From contig CAWHLK010000023.1 of the NCBI GenBank assembly GCA_963829965.1, positions 186,001 to 250,000 of the forward strand: a DNA stretch of 64,000 nucleotides, in the 5' to 3' direction. The translations under genes and the position numbers were made by a program. The notes under the pieces were generated by a model. It did not search any database. It saw only the letters and a list, made by a program, of their open reading frames with translations, and had not been told where the DNA came from. The DNA comes from DASXZH01 sp963829965 (lineage in GTDB: Bacteria > Armatimonadota > Fimbriimonadia > Fimbriimonadales > Fimbriimonadaceae). Positions 1 to 8,696 of this stretch are shown one piece after another; the stretch's first letter is position 1, and each line of letters starts with the position of its first letter.

Positions 1-372
1 AGGATCGGTTTCGTCGAAGAAGCTGATCTCGATGCCTTGATGGACGAGCACCTCTTTGGCAATCCTAAAAGTGCCGCCGTAGATGTCCTTTGCCAGCAGG
101 AGGTGATCGCCGGCTTTCAGCAAAGATAGCGAGCAGAGGACTGCGGCCATGCCGCTGGATACGCAGATGCAGTGCTTTGCGCCCTCGAGTTCTGCGATGA
201 CTTGCTCCAAGGTGTCGCGCGTGGGATTGCAAACACGGGTGTAATCGAACTTGGGGAGACCATCCAAGTTCTTCCACACGAACGTCGCGGATTGATAAAT
301 TGGGTTGATGGCAGCCCCGTACTGAGCGTCGGGATCCTGTGCGGTGCGGATGGCTTTGGTAGAAAACTTCAT
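1..372 (-). CDS. Cys/Met metabolism PLP-dependent trans-sulfuration enzyme (cystathionine gamma-synthase-like), 3' part outside window
   Basis: The N-terminal ~124 residues are present. The start MKFSTKAIRTAQDPDAQYGA is typical of the cystathionine gamma-synthase/gamma-lyase/O-acylhomoserine sulfhydrylase fold-type I PLP family, followed by NPIYQSATFV, the TRVCNPTRDTLE block and SSGMAA, which help form the substrate and PLP phosphate site. The PLP lysine would lie beyond position 1, so it cannot be seen. The start ATG at 370-372 has an AAGGAAG ribosome site. It lies 13 bases after the homoserine dehydrogenase stop on the same strand, so the two are probably co-transcribed and act in homoserine-to-methionine synthesis. 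Which member of the family it is (synthase, lyase or sulfhydrylase) cannot be decided from this part. Confidence 0.88.
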   Translation of the reverse strand, partial: MKFSTKAIRTAQDPDAQYGAAINPIYQSATFVWKNLDGLPKFDYTRVCNPTRDTLEQVIAELEGAKHCICVSSGMAAVLCSLSLLKAGDHLLLAKDIYGGTFRIAKEVLVHQGIEISFFDETDP

Positions 373-385
373 TATTGCTCTTCCT

Positions 386-1714
386 TTATTGTCCTTCGAC
401 CCGAAACCAGTTCGCGATTTTGCGAACAATGGGGAGGGCCTCAATGGTCTTGACCGCCTCGCGGAACGATTCTTCGAGGCAAGGATGGGTCATAAAAACG
501 ATCTCGCCCAGCTTTTGCGGGTCGAGAACCTTCATTTCCATTGCTGAAAGCGAAACATCGTGCTGTCCCAGCACGGTTGCAATGATGCCCAGCACGCTTG
601 GCTGGTCGTCCACATTGACGCGCAAGTAATAACGGGAGGTGGCGGCATCTACCGGCAGCAAGTTCGCGCCATCCGAAGGGATGGCGTTGTTGCCCGCGCC
701 ACCGATACGCATGTTTCGAGCGACGTCAATGAGATCACCCACGACCGCAGAGCCAGTCGGATCGCCGCCTGCGCCGCGTCCGCTGAACATGAGATCACCC
801 ACAAAATCGCCGCGTATCCACAAGGCATTGAAAACGTCGTTGACGCTGGCAAGGGGATGGTCTCTCGGCAGGAAAGTGGGGTGAACTCTTGCGAGCAGCT
901 TGCCATCGCCGAGCGCCTCCACGATGCCGAGTAGCTTGATCTCATAGCCGAAGATGTGAGCGAGTTCAATATCTCGCTTTTCGATCTTGGTGATCCCTTC
1001 GCAATAGACCTTCTCAGGCGGCACATCTTTTCCAAAAGCGATGGTTGCGAGAATGGCGAGCTTGTACCGGACATCGTTGCCTTCTACATCGTTCCTGGGA
1101 TCTGCTTCAGCGTAGCCTTTGGCCTGAGCCTCGGCAAGTGCCCCCGAATAGTCTCCCGACTCGCGCGACATCTTGGTGAGGATGTAGTTGGTGGTCCCGT
1201 TGAGGATGCCCATCATCTTCAGTACATCATTGCCGGCAAGTTGATGCTTCAGAGGCTGAATGAGGGGAATGCCGCCGCCCACCGCAGCTTCAAAGTGCAG
1301 ATCCAGGCACCGTTCGGCAGCGATCTTGAGCAGACCAGGACCGTGCTTGGCCATCAGCTCTTTGTTGGCCGTGATGACGTGCTTGCCGTTATGGAGAGCC
1401 TTTTCAATGAGACCTCGCGCGGGGTCCTCGCCCCCGATAAGCTCGAGAACGACGTCGATTTCGGGGGCCGAGACGATGGCATCGAGATCGGTCGTGAAGA
1501 GCTTTTTCGGCGCCTGCCGGGGTTTGTCCGGGTTCCTTATTCCTATCCGAACAACCTCGAGCCTGATGCCAACCTTGGATTCGATCGCCTCACGGTTGGA
1601 TTCCAGCATGCGATAGGCGCCGGTGCCAACGGTGCCGAAGCCGAGGAAGCCGATGCGAACGACTGTGCGCGGCTCTTGGCCGGCACGGGTTAGAAGCGAA
1701 GCAGAGGCGCTCAC
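386..1714 (-). CDS. hom: Homoserine dehydrogenase
   Basis: NADPH-dependent reduction of aspartate semialdehyde to homoserine, cytoplasmic, the branch point for Met and Thr. The Rossmann motif GFGTVGTG lies near residue 28. It is followed by the LELIGG and TANKELMAKHG blocks, the substrate loop GGGIPLIQPL, the GILNGTTNYILTKM helix and the EADPRNDVEGNDV catalytic segment. A C-terminal ACT domain (YYLRVNVDDQPSVLGIIA) suggests amino-acid feedback control. At ~442 residues it has the family's usual size. I prefer GTG 1714 to GTG 1723: AGGGA is 10 bases before 1714 but only 1 base before 1723, and 1714 overlaps a preceding small ORF by GTGA. About 18 residues precede the first conserved strand, so the exact start is uncertain. 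Confidence 0.95.
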   Translation of the reverse strand: MSASASLLTRAGQEPRTVVRIGFLGFGTVGTGAYRMLESNREAIESKVGIRLEVVRIGIRNPDKPRQAPKKLFTTDLDAIVSAPEIDVVLELIGGEDPARGLIEKALHNGKHVITANKELMAKHGPGLLKIAAERCLDLHFEAAVGGGIPLIQPLKHQLAGNDVLKMMGILNGTTNYILTKMSRESGDYSGALAEAQAKGYAEADPRNDVEGNDVRYKLAILATIAFGKDVPPEKVYCEGITKIEKRDIELAHIFGYEIKLLGIVEALGDGKLLARVHPTFLPRDHPLASVNDVFNALWIRGDFVGDLMFSGRGAGGDPTGSAVVGDLIDVARNMRIGGAGNNAIPSDGANLLPVDAATSRYYLRVNVDDQPSVLGIIATVLGQHDVSLSAMEMKVLDPQKLGEIVFMTHPCLEESFREAVKTIEALPIVRKIANWFRVEGQ

Positions 1715-1887
1715 GCCGAGCACGTCCCTGGACGTTCGGTGTCGACGCCAGGCACGATTGCGCCAAGCTCTACCTTCTCAAAAGGTTTGTTCACCAGGCG
1801 CATCATCATGGACATCATCCCGTTGTGAAGAAGCACAAAAAGCCGCGAAGTAGCGCTACGCGTTTCAAAACCGGTGCGAATGTCCAT
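1711..1887 (-). CDS. Possible 58-residue leader ORF upstream of hom
   Basis: An ATG at 1885-1887 opens a 58-codon frame starting MDIRTGFETRSATSR and ending GVDTERPGTCSA, whose TGA overlaps the hom GTG (GTGA). A TATAAT box lies at 1899-1904 on the same strand. The overlap would allow translational coupling to hom. No protein family is recognised, and no run of Thr, Ile or Met codons typical of an attenuator is seen, although four to five Met codons cluster mid-frame. It may be a leader peptide, the misread N-terminus of a longer Hom, or chance. Confidence 0.3.
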   Translation of the reverse strand: MDIRTGFETRSATSRLFVLLHNGMMSMMMRLVNKPFEKVELGAIVPGVDTERPGTCSA

Positions 1888-1898
1888 ATTGGACTCGA

Positions 1899-1904
1899 AT
1901 TATA
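1899..1904 (-). promoter_or_regulatory. Candidate -10 box for the hom-met operon
   Basis: TATAAT on the minus strand, 11 bases before the ATG of the small ORF upstream of hom. No convincing -35 box was found at 16-18 bases. Confidence 0.35.
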
Positions 1905-2116
1905 GCAGGGCTGGTTGTAGGCGATTGGTCGCGGCTTTCCTGCCGTCGGAAGGGATAACCACGGAAGACACAGAATCCCCTCGCAGGGTTAACACTGGAT
2001 TCCGGGCTTTGTTCCACAACACAGAATCCGCAGAAAAGGGAAGGAATCGACTGAAAATGGTTTTTGGCTGAACGTTGTTTGAACGCTGTCTAGTCACTTT
2101 ACGACGCAAGAATCTA

Positions 2117-2146
2117 TTGCTTTTTGCTCATTTAACAATATATAAT
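2117..2146 (+). promoter_or_regulatory. Promoter of the Lrp/marC operon, apparently leaderless
   Basis: A perfect TATAAT at 2141-2146 lies 7 bases before the ATG at 2154. A TTGCTT (2117-2122) lies 18 bases upstream of it. A transcript would begin at or next to the start codon, and there is no Shine-Dalgarno sequence. Confidence 0.65.
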
Positions 2147-2153
2147 ATGGTAT

Positions 2154-2633
2154 ATGAGCCTTGATGCAGTCGATTGTGCGATTCTCGACATTCTTCAACA
2201 GGATGGGCGGATGACCAACGCAGAGTTAGCGCAGCGGGTTGGACTAACACCTGCGCCAACTCTTGCGCGGGTCCATAAGCTGGAGGCCGCCGGCTATATC
2301 AAAGGCTACGTAGCCCTCTTGGACAGGAAATTGATGGGCTTGCCGGTTACCGCCTTTGTGGAGGTCATCCTCAGGAACCACGGCGCCGCATCGGCAAGGG
2401 AATTTCTAAGCGCGGTAAGCGCGCTGCCTGAAGTCATGGAGTGTCACCACATCGCGGGCGATGAGGATTACCTGCTTAAGGTTGCTGCTGCCAGTCCCTC
2501 GGAGTACGAACATTTCGTGCTTAACAAGCTCATGGAGATTGCGGACGTTCAGCGCGTGAAAACGACCATTGTGCTTTCGACTCCCATTAGCAAGACTGCC
2601 GTTCCTATTGCCCAAAAGGGGGAGTTACAATGA
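2154..2633 (+). CDS. Lrp/AsnC family transcriptional regulator
   Basis: 159 residues, standard length for the family. The N-terminal winged HTH (LDAVDCAILDILQQDGRM, then NAELAQRVGLTPAPTLARVHKLE) is followed by the RAM/ligand-sensing domain (VTAFVEVILRN, MECHHIAGDEDYLLKVAA). Lrp/AsnC proteins assemble as octamers and regulate amino-acid metabolism or transport. The family consensus at the very first residues confirms ATG 2154. The stop overlaps the downstream marC-type gene by ATGA, so the pair is translationally coupled, and the regulator may control that putative exporter in response to an amino acid (inference). Confidence 0.93.
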   Translation: MSLDAVDCAILDILQQDGRMTNAELAQRVGLTPAPTLARVHKLEAAGYIKGYVALLDRKLMGLPVTAFVEVILRNHGAASAREFLSAVSALPEVMECHHIAGDEDYLLKVAAASPSEYEHFVLNKLMEIADVQRVKTTIVLSTPISKTAVPIAQKGELQ

Positions 2634-3247
2634 GTCCGCCGACCTTTTTGAGATTTGGCGTGCTCGCATTCTCCTCGCTCTTTGCGATGATCAACCCGAT
2701 CTCGGCCGCACCAATATTTGTCCAGTTGACCCGCAGGTCCCAAGACAAGAGAAAACGCACGGCGTTCAAGGCATCTATAACCGCGCTGGTGACCCTCGGT
2801 TTGTTTGCTACTTCAGGAGGGGCAATCCTGAGCTTCTTCGGCATCACGGTCCCCGCTTTTCAAATCGCGGGAGGCACTGTCTTTCTAATCTCCTCGCTGA
2901 GGGTCTTACAAGGCTTGCCGGAGCACGAAAGCGCCGAAAACGTGGAAGGGCAGGATCCGGCGGTCGTTCCCATCGGTATTCCTCTCATTGCCGGGGCAGG
3001 AGCTATATCGACCGTCATGATTCTGGAGGGGCAGGCGAGGACAAGCATGGACCAACTCGCGCTCGGCGGTGCGATACTCGTTAACGCGGTCCTCACCCTC
3101 CTGATTCTGCTCGCAGCGCCCAGGCTTGTCGCCAAGTTGGGCGTGTCGGGTCAGTCAGTGATGTCCAGAATCATGGGTTTGCTGACTGCGGTCATCGGGG
3201 TGCAGTTCATTCTCAACGGGCTAAGCGCGACTTTTCTCCGGAGGTAG
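2630..3247 (+). CDS. MarC/UPF0056 family integral membrane protein
   Basis: 205 residues with about six hydrophobic segments. The first contains the family signature FAMINPISAAPIFVQLT. A second conserved block is GGTVFLISSLRVLQG, and a third is VPIGIPLIAGAGAISTVM (MarC members have a related PL-GPG-I-T sequence). It ends with a helix containing IMGLLTAVIGVQFILNGL. The family was named from the E. coli mar locus but has no proven role in drug resistance; some members export amino acids. Coupling to an Lrp regulator fits an amino-acid-responsive transporter. Confidence 0.9.
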   Translation: MSPPTFLRFGVLAFSSLFAMINPISAAPIFVQLTRRSQDKRKRTAFKASITALVTLGLFATSGGAILSFFGITVPAFQIAGGTVFLISSLRVLQGLPEHESAENVEGQDPAVVPIGIPLIAGAGAISTVMILEGQARTSMDQLALGGAILVNAVLTLLILLAAPRLVAKLGVSGQSVMSRIMGLLTAVIGVQFILNGLSATFLRR

Positions 3248-3256
3248 GGTCGCGTA

Positions 3257-6208
3257 TTAGTGGCTCTTTAACAACTTTTCCGAGATTTCGTTCAGCTCCT
3301 TGAACTCATCCTCCATCATTTGGGTTGGGGCCATGTCTGCGCTATCGACTTCGCCCATGAGACCCTGGTACGCGTCCGCCAACTCGGCGAGACTTGACGG
3401 CTCGCCTCGGCGGCCACGACGCCTGGCTTGGCCAGGCTTTTCATTCCGCTTCTTCGACTCGGCCCGCATCTTTGTCGCCGCGTCATAGCAGCCTTTGGCA
3501 AGCTTGAACTGTTCTTGAATAGCTTCGGCTGGTGTCGTGATTCGCGGATCAAGGACAAGATCAAACGTTTCAGCCCGAGAGGATCCCAAGCTCGACACCT
3601 TGACCGTATATTTCCCAGGCGCCGCGATCGGACTTGTAGGAACCGGCGGTGTGTCCTTGTATACCGCCGATATTGGATAGAAGGGGACATAGGCTAAAGG
3701 CTGCCAGTAGAGGTCCCAAACGAGCCGGTGAGCACCCGGCTCTGTACCAATCTTCTGAAACGGCCGTATCCAATAGGTCGGGACGTCAAGGTCATCCGGA
3801 TTCACCGGATCAGGTTCATCCTCGCTTGTGTAACGTCGGACGAGGTCTCCGGTTGAGTCGTAAATCTCGATCGTCACCAGGCCGGACTTTGCGGGCAGGG
3901 AATAGTCGATGATTGCGCCATCCGGAGGATTCTTGCCCGCCGGGACTTCGGGGGGCAGCGGAGTATCCGAGTTGGTGTCTCTTCGGAAGCGATAGGTTGC
4001 AGAAACGTAGACGTCTGGAGCCCGGGTGGTCGGGTTGATCGAGGGCGCCCCAGTTTGCGGCCCAAAATGAGACCTTAGGCAATTCATGTGATCGAGGATC
4101 CAGAAGGACCTGCCGTGGGTGGCGACGACAAGGTCGTCTCCATGAATAACCAGGTCTCGGATGGATGTGGCGGGCATGTTCAGTCGGAGCGGGTTCCAGC
4201 CATTGCCTTCGTAAGAAAAGTAAACGGCCCGTTCCGTGCCGCAAAAGAGCAAACCCTGCCCTTGAGGGTCTTCCTTAACGCTATTAACCGGCGCGTTGTC
4301 AGGCAATCCTGCTACGATTTCAGTCCAGGTCTTTCCGCCGTCATGGGTTTTCAAGATGTGCGGCTTCATGTCGTCCAAACGGATGCGGTTGATCGCCGCA
4401 TAGGCCGTGTTCTTATCGAAGTGGCTCGGCTCGATGATCGAGACCTTGCTCCAGCTATCGAGTTGGGGCGGGGTGACGTTCTGCCAGGTCTTTCCTCCAT
4501 CGCGGGTCACGTGGATCAGCCCGTCGTCCGTCCCCGCCCATATCAGGTCCTTATCCAAGGGAGATAGGCCGAGCGAGTAAATGACACCGCGCCGATCCAC
4601 CTTCGGTGTTTGGTGCTTGTAAATGCCGACCGTGTCTGGCACATCCGGATGCTCTCGTGAAAGATCGGGGCTGATCACCGTCCAACTATGCGCGCCGTCC
4701 GTCGATTTGAAAAGAACGTTCCCGGCCAAATACAACGCGTGAGGATCAGCAGGCGAAAAAGCCAATGGCGCCGTGCGAAGAAACCGCGCGCCCTCGTATC
4801 GCGGCGCCACATCCTGAGCCTGGCCCGTGACGCGGTCAAACTTGGTCAGCTTTCCACCGTAAATGATGTTCGGGTTCAGGGGATCGGGCGCGATGAATCC
4901 ATACTCTTCTGCGCCTACCGGGTGCCACTCGCGAAAGGTGATTTCTCCATCGTTCCCCCGCGAACAAATGCCCACCGAGCCGCTCTCTTGCTGGCCCCCG
5001 TAAACCCAATAGGGGACCTGGTTGTCCGTAATCACGTGGTAGAACTGCGCCGTTGGCTGGTTGTACCAAGAACTCCAAGTTCTTCCGCCGTTGACGGTGA
5101 CGATCGCTCCCTGATCGCATGCGATAAGGATGGTTTTGGGATCGTCCGGGCTTATCCAAACCGTGTGGTAATCGTCGCCTCCCGGCGCGCCTTTCCAGGC
5201 GGTGAAAGTCTTGCCGCCGTCCGTCGACTTGTAGGTTGAGGTGTCAGCCACGTAAATCGTGTCGGGATCTTTGGGGTCAACTTTGACTTCGGCAAAGTCG
5301 TCTCCGCGGCCCCAGATTCGTTCTTGGCTGTTGACCAGCTTCCATGACGCGCCCGCATCGTCGGAACGATAGAGGCCGCCCTTGTCCGCACTCACAATCG
5401 CATAAACCCGGTTCGGTTCGCTGGGAGCCGGGCAAAGGCCAACTCGGCCCAGGCCCTCCGCGGTTGTGGGCAATCCGGTTTTGAGTTGAGTCCACGTGTC
5501 GCCGCCGTCCGTGGACTTATAGAGACCGCTGTTCGGGCCGTCCCATGCGCCGTTTTCCCAGGGCCCCTGGCGGCCGGCCCACATGTCGGCATAAATGATC
5601 TGCGCGTTATCGGGCGCGAAGGATAACGCAATCGCTCCGGTGTCCGCATCCTTGTAGAGAACCTTCTTCCAGGTTTGGCCGCCGTCCAAAGTGCGAAACA
5701 CGCCGCGCTCTTCGTTGGGACCATAGGGATGCCCAACCACTGCCACGAAGACCCGGTTAGGATCCGCGGGATCGACAATAGCGGCCCCAATTTGCTGGCC
5801 GTCGTGCAACCCCATGTTGCGCCAAGTCTTGCCGCCATCGGTGGACTTGTAGACGCCGTCCCCGACGGAAAGATCCGGCCTTTGAATGCCTTCGCCACTC
5901 CCCACATAGATCGTACTGGGATCGGAGGGCGCGACCGCCAATGCGCCAATCGAGCCGGTCGGCTGATCGTCAAAGATCGGCTGCCATGTTTCTCCGTAAT
6001 CGTCCGTTTTCCAAACGCCACCGTTGTTGACCCCGACATAAAACAGGCCCGGATGCCCTCCCACACCGGTTGCGCCCACCGTTCGACCGCCTCGGAACGG
6101 GCCGATCATCCGCCACTGCAACTGCTGATAGGCCACTGGATCCACGGTCTGCGCGACCCCGGTCGCACATGAACAGATCAAGGCCAAGAACAAGAACTTT
6201 CGGAGCAT
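3257..6208 (-). CDS. Secreted Asp-box (BNR/sortilin-like) beta-propeller protein
   Basis: 983 residues with an N-terminal signal peptide (MLRKFLFLALICSCATGVAQ). At least eight Asp-box motifs of the form S/T-x-D-x-G-x-T-W are spread through the first ~650 residues, for example STDGGKTWRNM, TLDGGQTWKKV, SDDAGASWKL and THDGGKTWTE, each at a blade turn. This indicates one or two VPS10/sortilin-type propellers. The last ~250 residues form a beta-sandwich-like region (IIDYSLPAKSGLVTIEIYD, PGKYTVKV) and a charged alpha-helical tail rich in Arg/Glu. Such proteins are often labelled glycosyl hydrolase, but no glycosidase catalytic pair is evident. Probably periplasmic or surface-located. It converges with marC, 9 bases between stops. 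Confidence 0.85.
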   Translation of the reverse strand: MLRKFLFLALICSCATGVAQTVDPVAYQQLQWRMIGPFRGGRTVGATGVGGHPGLFYVGVNNGGVWKTDDYGETWQPIFDDQPTGSIGALAVAPSDPSTIYVGSGEGIQRPDLSVGDGVYKSTDGGKTWRNMGLHDGQQIGAAIVDPADPNRVFVAVVGHPYGPNEERGVFRTLDGGQTWKKVLYKDADTGAIALSFAPDNAQIIYADMWAGRQGPWENGAWDGPNSGLYKSTDGGDTWTQLKTGLPTTAEGLGRVGLCPAPSEPNRVYAIVSADKGGLYRSDDAGASWKLVNSQERIWGRGDDFAEVKVDPKDPDTIYVADTSTYKSTDGGKTFTAWKGAPGGDDYHTVWISPDDPKTILIACDQGAIVTVNGGRTWSSWYNQPTAQFYHVITDNQVPYWVYGGQQESGSVGICSRGNDGEITFREWHPVGAEEYGFIAPDPLNPNIIYGGKLTKFDRVTGQAQDVAPRYEGARFLRTAPLAFSPADPHALYLAGNVLFKSTDGAHSWTVISPDLSREHPDVPDTVGIYKHQTPKVDRRGVIYSLGLSPLDKDLIWAGTDDGLIHVTRDGGKTWQNVTPPQLDSWSKVSIIEPSHFDKNTAYAAINRIRLDDMKPHILKTHDGGKTWTEIVAGLPDNAPVNSVKEDPQGQGLLFCGTERAVYFSYEGNGWNPLRLNMPATSIRDLVIHGDDLVVATHGRSFWILDHMNCLRSHFGPQTGAPSINPTTRAPDVYVSATYRFRRDTNSDTPLPPEVPAGKNPPDGAIIDYSLPAKSGLVTIEIYDSTGDLVRRYTSEDEPDPVNPDDLDVPTYWIRPFQKIGTEPGAHRLVWDLYWQPLAYVPFYPISAVYKDTPPVPTSPIAAPGKYTVKVSSLGSSRAETFDLVLDPRITTPAEAIQEQFKLAKGCYDAATKMRAESKKRNEKPGQARRRGRRGEPSSLAELADAYQGLMGEVDSADMAPTQMMEDEFKELNEISEKLLKSH

Positions 6209-6214
6209 TTCGCC

Positions 6215-6243
6215 ATTTTACGCCCATCAAATCCTAGGTCCAA
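6215..6243 (-). promoter_or_regulatory. Promoter of the Asp-box protein gene, apparently leaderless
   Basis: TTGGAC (6238-6243) and TAAAAT (6215-6220) on the minus strand are 17 bases apart. The ATG begins 6 bases after the -10 box, so transcription should start at the codon itself. Confidence 0.55.
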
Positions 6244-6285
6244 CGCCACGAAGCAAATGAGCGGATCGGTATGATCTTCTAACCG

Positions 6286-7816
6286 ATGAACGTTCGACTT
6301 TTGCTTGCCGGCGCACTCACGCTCGCCGCTACCCAAGTTGTGCTTGGCTCAGGGCACGACACGGACTTGGACGCCATTCTGACCAAAGCGGCAAAGGCCG
6401 CCGGCGCGGGCTCGGGCGGGCTGGATTGCTTTGGGACATGCGTGAGTCACGGCGCCAGCGAGAAGTTTAGGCTCGCGTTTGACGGACCCAACTTTTACGA
6501 CGCGGCCACGGGAAGCCTGACCGACATCGCCGCATACGACGGCAAAGGCTGCTGGGAAGAGAACTGGGCCAACGTTCCCCACTACGTGGTTCTTTCGGAA
6601 GGCGACAGCAACGAGATGGTTGCATGGGTGATGTCCGGAGAATGGTCGACCCCGGAATGTCCTTTAACGAAGAAGCTCGACGAGAGCCAATCGAAAGGCG
6701 AGATCACACTCGTCATCCAGCCCAAGGGCGGCCAAACGCCGGCCACCTTGACCCTGGATTCCAAGTCCATGCTGCCCACGCGGTTGAAGTACTGGACCGA
6801 ATCGGGCGACGAGAATTTGGGAGTTCTCGGACTACAAGAGCTTTGGCCGGCGGATGTTGCCAGGAAAAACGTTCCATCGCATGACCGAAACCACCGACTC
6901 GTACAATATTGACGAAGTCAAACCGGTCAGTATCAATCCCTCACTTTTTGCTATGCCCGCTCCCGACCTTGCGGACACTTCTTACGACTTCTCGATTGGC
7001 AACGACATTGAGGTCAAGAGAATGATGGGATATATGTTTGTTCATCCCCTGATCAACGGCAAAGACGTCGGTTGGTTTTTCCTCGATACAGGCGCGGACG
7101 TCATGTGCATCGATCCCAAGGTGTCGGCCGCAGCAAACTTCAAGAAGCTGGGGGTTGACACTACCGCCGGAGTTGTTGCCGTTGTGAAGCTTCCAATCGT
7201 GCGCGGCACAACGTTCCAACTGGGGCCGGTCACCATCAAGAATCCAACCTTTTACGACTTTGACATGAGCCCGTTCCAAGTGTTCAAGTCGATCCAGATA
7301 ACTGGAATTTGCGGTTACGACTTCTTGGCGCGCGCGATTCTCGACATCGACCCCGCGAGTTCCAAGATCAAGGTCTACCAACCTACCAAGGCAGATCTGC
7401 CTTCCGAAATTAACTGGGAGGCGGCGGCTTTCAACGGGGACACGCCCTGTATCGATTGTTCTTTCGAAGGGGACCATCGCGGGGTTTTCAGCCTTGATAC
7501 CGGCTCCACCTCAACCGTGGACCTCTTCTCGCCCATCGTTTCCAAGCTTGGGCTGCTGAATGGCCGCAGCACACAGTCGGCCGGCACCGGCGGCGCCGGC
7601 GGGAGCACGGAAAGCAAGATGGCGACTCTCGCCTATTTCGAAATCGGTGGCCATCGATTTGAAAAACCAACGGTGGGGCTGCAAATAACCAAACAAGGGG
7701 TCTTTGCCAGTCCCTATCTTGCCGGGAACGTGGGCATGGGATTCTTGGCTCAATTTCGCCTGGTTTTGGACTATCCTGATTCACGGATCGGATTTATCGA
7801 TTTGACGCATAAATGA
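6286..7816 (+). CDS. Secreted retropepsin-like aspartic protease, two DTG lobes (frameshifted)
   Basis: Signal peptide MNVRLLLAGALTLAATQVVLG, then an ~180-residue N-terminal domain, then two protease lobes each with the catalytic triad D-T-G: WFFLDTGADVMCID near 7087 and GVFSLDTGSTSTVDL near 7497. Each is followed by a hydrophobic-hydrophobic-Gly block (ICGYDFL and NVGMGFL). Two lobes in one chain is the pepsin-like arrangement, though each lobe resembles bacterial clan AA proteases. One extra G at about 6819-6821 splits the reading frame. Reading ttgGGAG as ttgGAG gives ENLEFSDYKSFGRRMLPGK and restores one protein of ~509 residues. Probably a sequencing indel. The 3' end overlaps the convergent methyltransferase gene by 36 bases. 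Confidence 0.8.
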
Positions 7817-8602
7817 TCCGTTTAGACCTGAAATTAGTAGTCGGCCCGTATGCCTTCCTTCGTGCCAGCTTTCGGCATATTCGAGCTTTGCCGCATTTGC
7901 GAAAGCTTGCCTTAGTTGGTCAAAGTCGAGCACTTGGTCGCCCTTCGGTTTTCCAAATTTCTCCTGATGAGTCTTTGTAAAGCCTTCCACCAGCACCATC
8001 CCTCCCGGCGCGATTAAATCTGGGAGTGCCGTCATAACCGCCAATCTCGGCATGAAGAAGCAGATGATAAGGTCGTAGGCAGCCTGGGGAAATGTGAAAG
8101 GCTTCCTTAAGTCAGCTTGAAGCACGCGGATGTTTGATGCGTCGATAAGGGATCGCCGAGCAAGCGCTTGGACTCGTTCCAGGGCATCGGGTAAGCGGTC
8201 GACTGCATCGACCTGCCAACCTGCTGAGGCCAGGAAAACCGAATCTCGGCCCGAGCCGCATCCCAGGTCCAATGCCGTTCCCGGCTTATCCTGTACGCTA
8301 GCCTCCAAAAGCGGATTTGGCTTCCATAGACGGCCAACACACGAGTCTCCGCCAAACTGAAAATCGTCGCAGATCCGACAAGCTCTTCCCATAGATTGGA
8401 GGACTTGAGCGGCCTCAAGCGCGCTGCCTCCAACGCCCGGAACAATCACAAGCTCCGATTTGGGGGGCAGTTCCAAAACTCGGGCTCGCAAATCGAGCCA
8501 AGGGATGTTTACCCCGTCCAGAATTGGTTGCATTTTTGCCGAATCCTCCGGCCGTGGATCAAGCAGTTTCTTAAGGGGTAAAGCGGGTTGTCGGATGCTC
8601 AT
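7781..8602 (-). CDS. Rhodanese-like domain fused to a class I SAM methyltransferase (TehB-like)
   Basis: 273 residues. Residues ~20-75 look like the second half of a rhodanese fold (PWLDLRARVLELPPKSELVIV), but the active-site loop reads VPGVGGSALEAAQVL, so the catalytic Cys is missing. Residues ~105-265 form a Rossmann methyltransferase: SAM motif I ALDLGCGSGRD (~110-120), acidic strand VDAVDR, motif II-like VLQADLRKPF, and a LVEGFT strand. The methyltransferase part resembles tellurite-resistance TehB/thiopurine-type enzymes. Substrate unknown. The inactive rhodanese half may bind substrate or a partner (inference). Confidence 0.78.
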   Translation of the reverse strand: MSIRQPALPLKKLLDPRPEDSAKMQPILDGVNIPWLDLRARVLELPPKSELVIVPGVGGSALEAAQVLQSMGRACRICDDFQFGGDSCVGRLWKPNPLLEASVQDKPGTALDLGCGSGRDSVFLASAGWQVDAVDRLPDALERVQALARRSLIDASNIRVLQADLRKPFTFPQAAYDLIICFFMPRLAVMTALPDLIAPGGMVLVEGFTKTHQEKFGKPKGDQVLDFDQLRQAFANAAKLEYAESWHEGRHTGRLLISGLNGSFMRQIDKSDP

Positions 8603-8696
8603 GCCAATTTGTTGCGAATCTTAATAAACCTGGTTCTTATACCGGGTTTCCAGCTTCAATGCCCGGGCTGCGATGTCAGTCAGGAATAAGCCATTT

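Noticed and set aside
956..1693. 245-codon plus-strand frame opposite hom
   Set aside because: Antisense shadow of an unmistakable homoserine dehydrogenase.
2630..3247. Multidrug resistance function from the MarC name
   Set aside because: The family name is historical; no evidence in sequence or neighbours for drug export.
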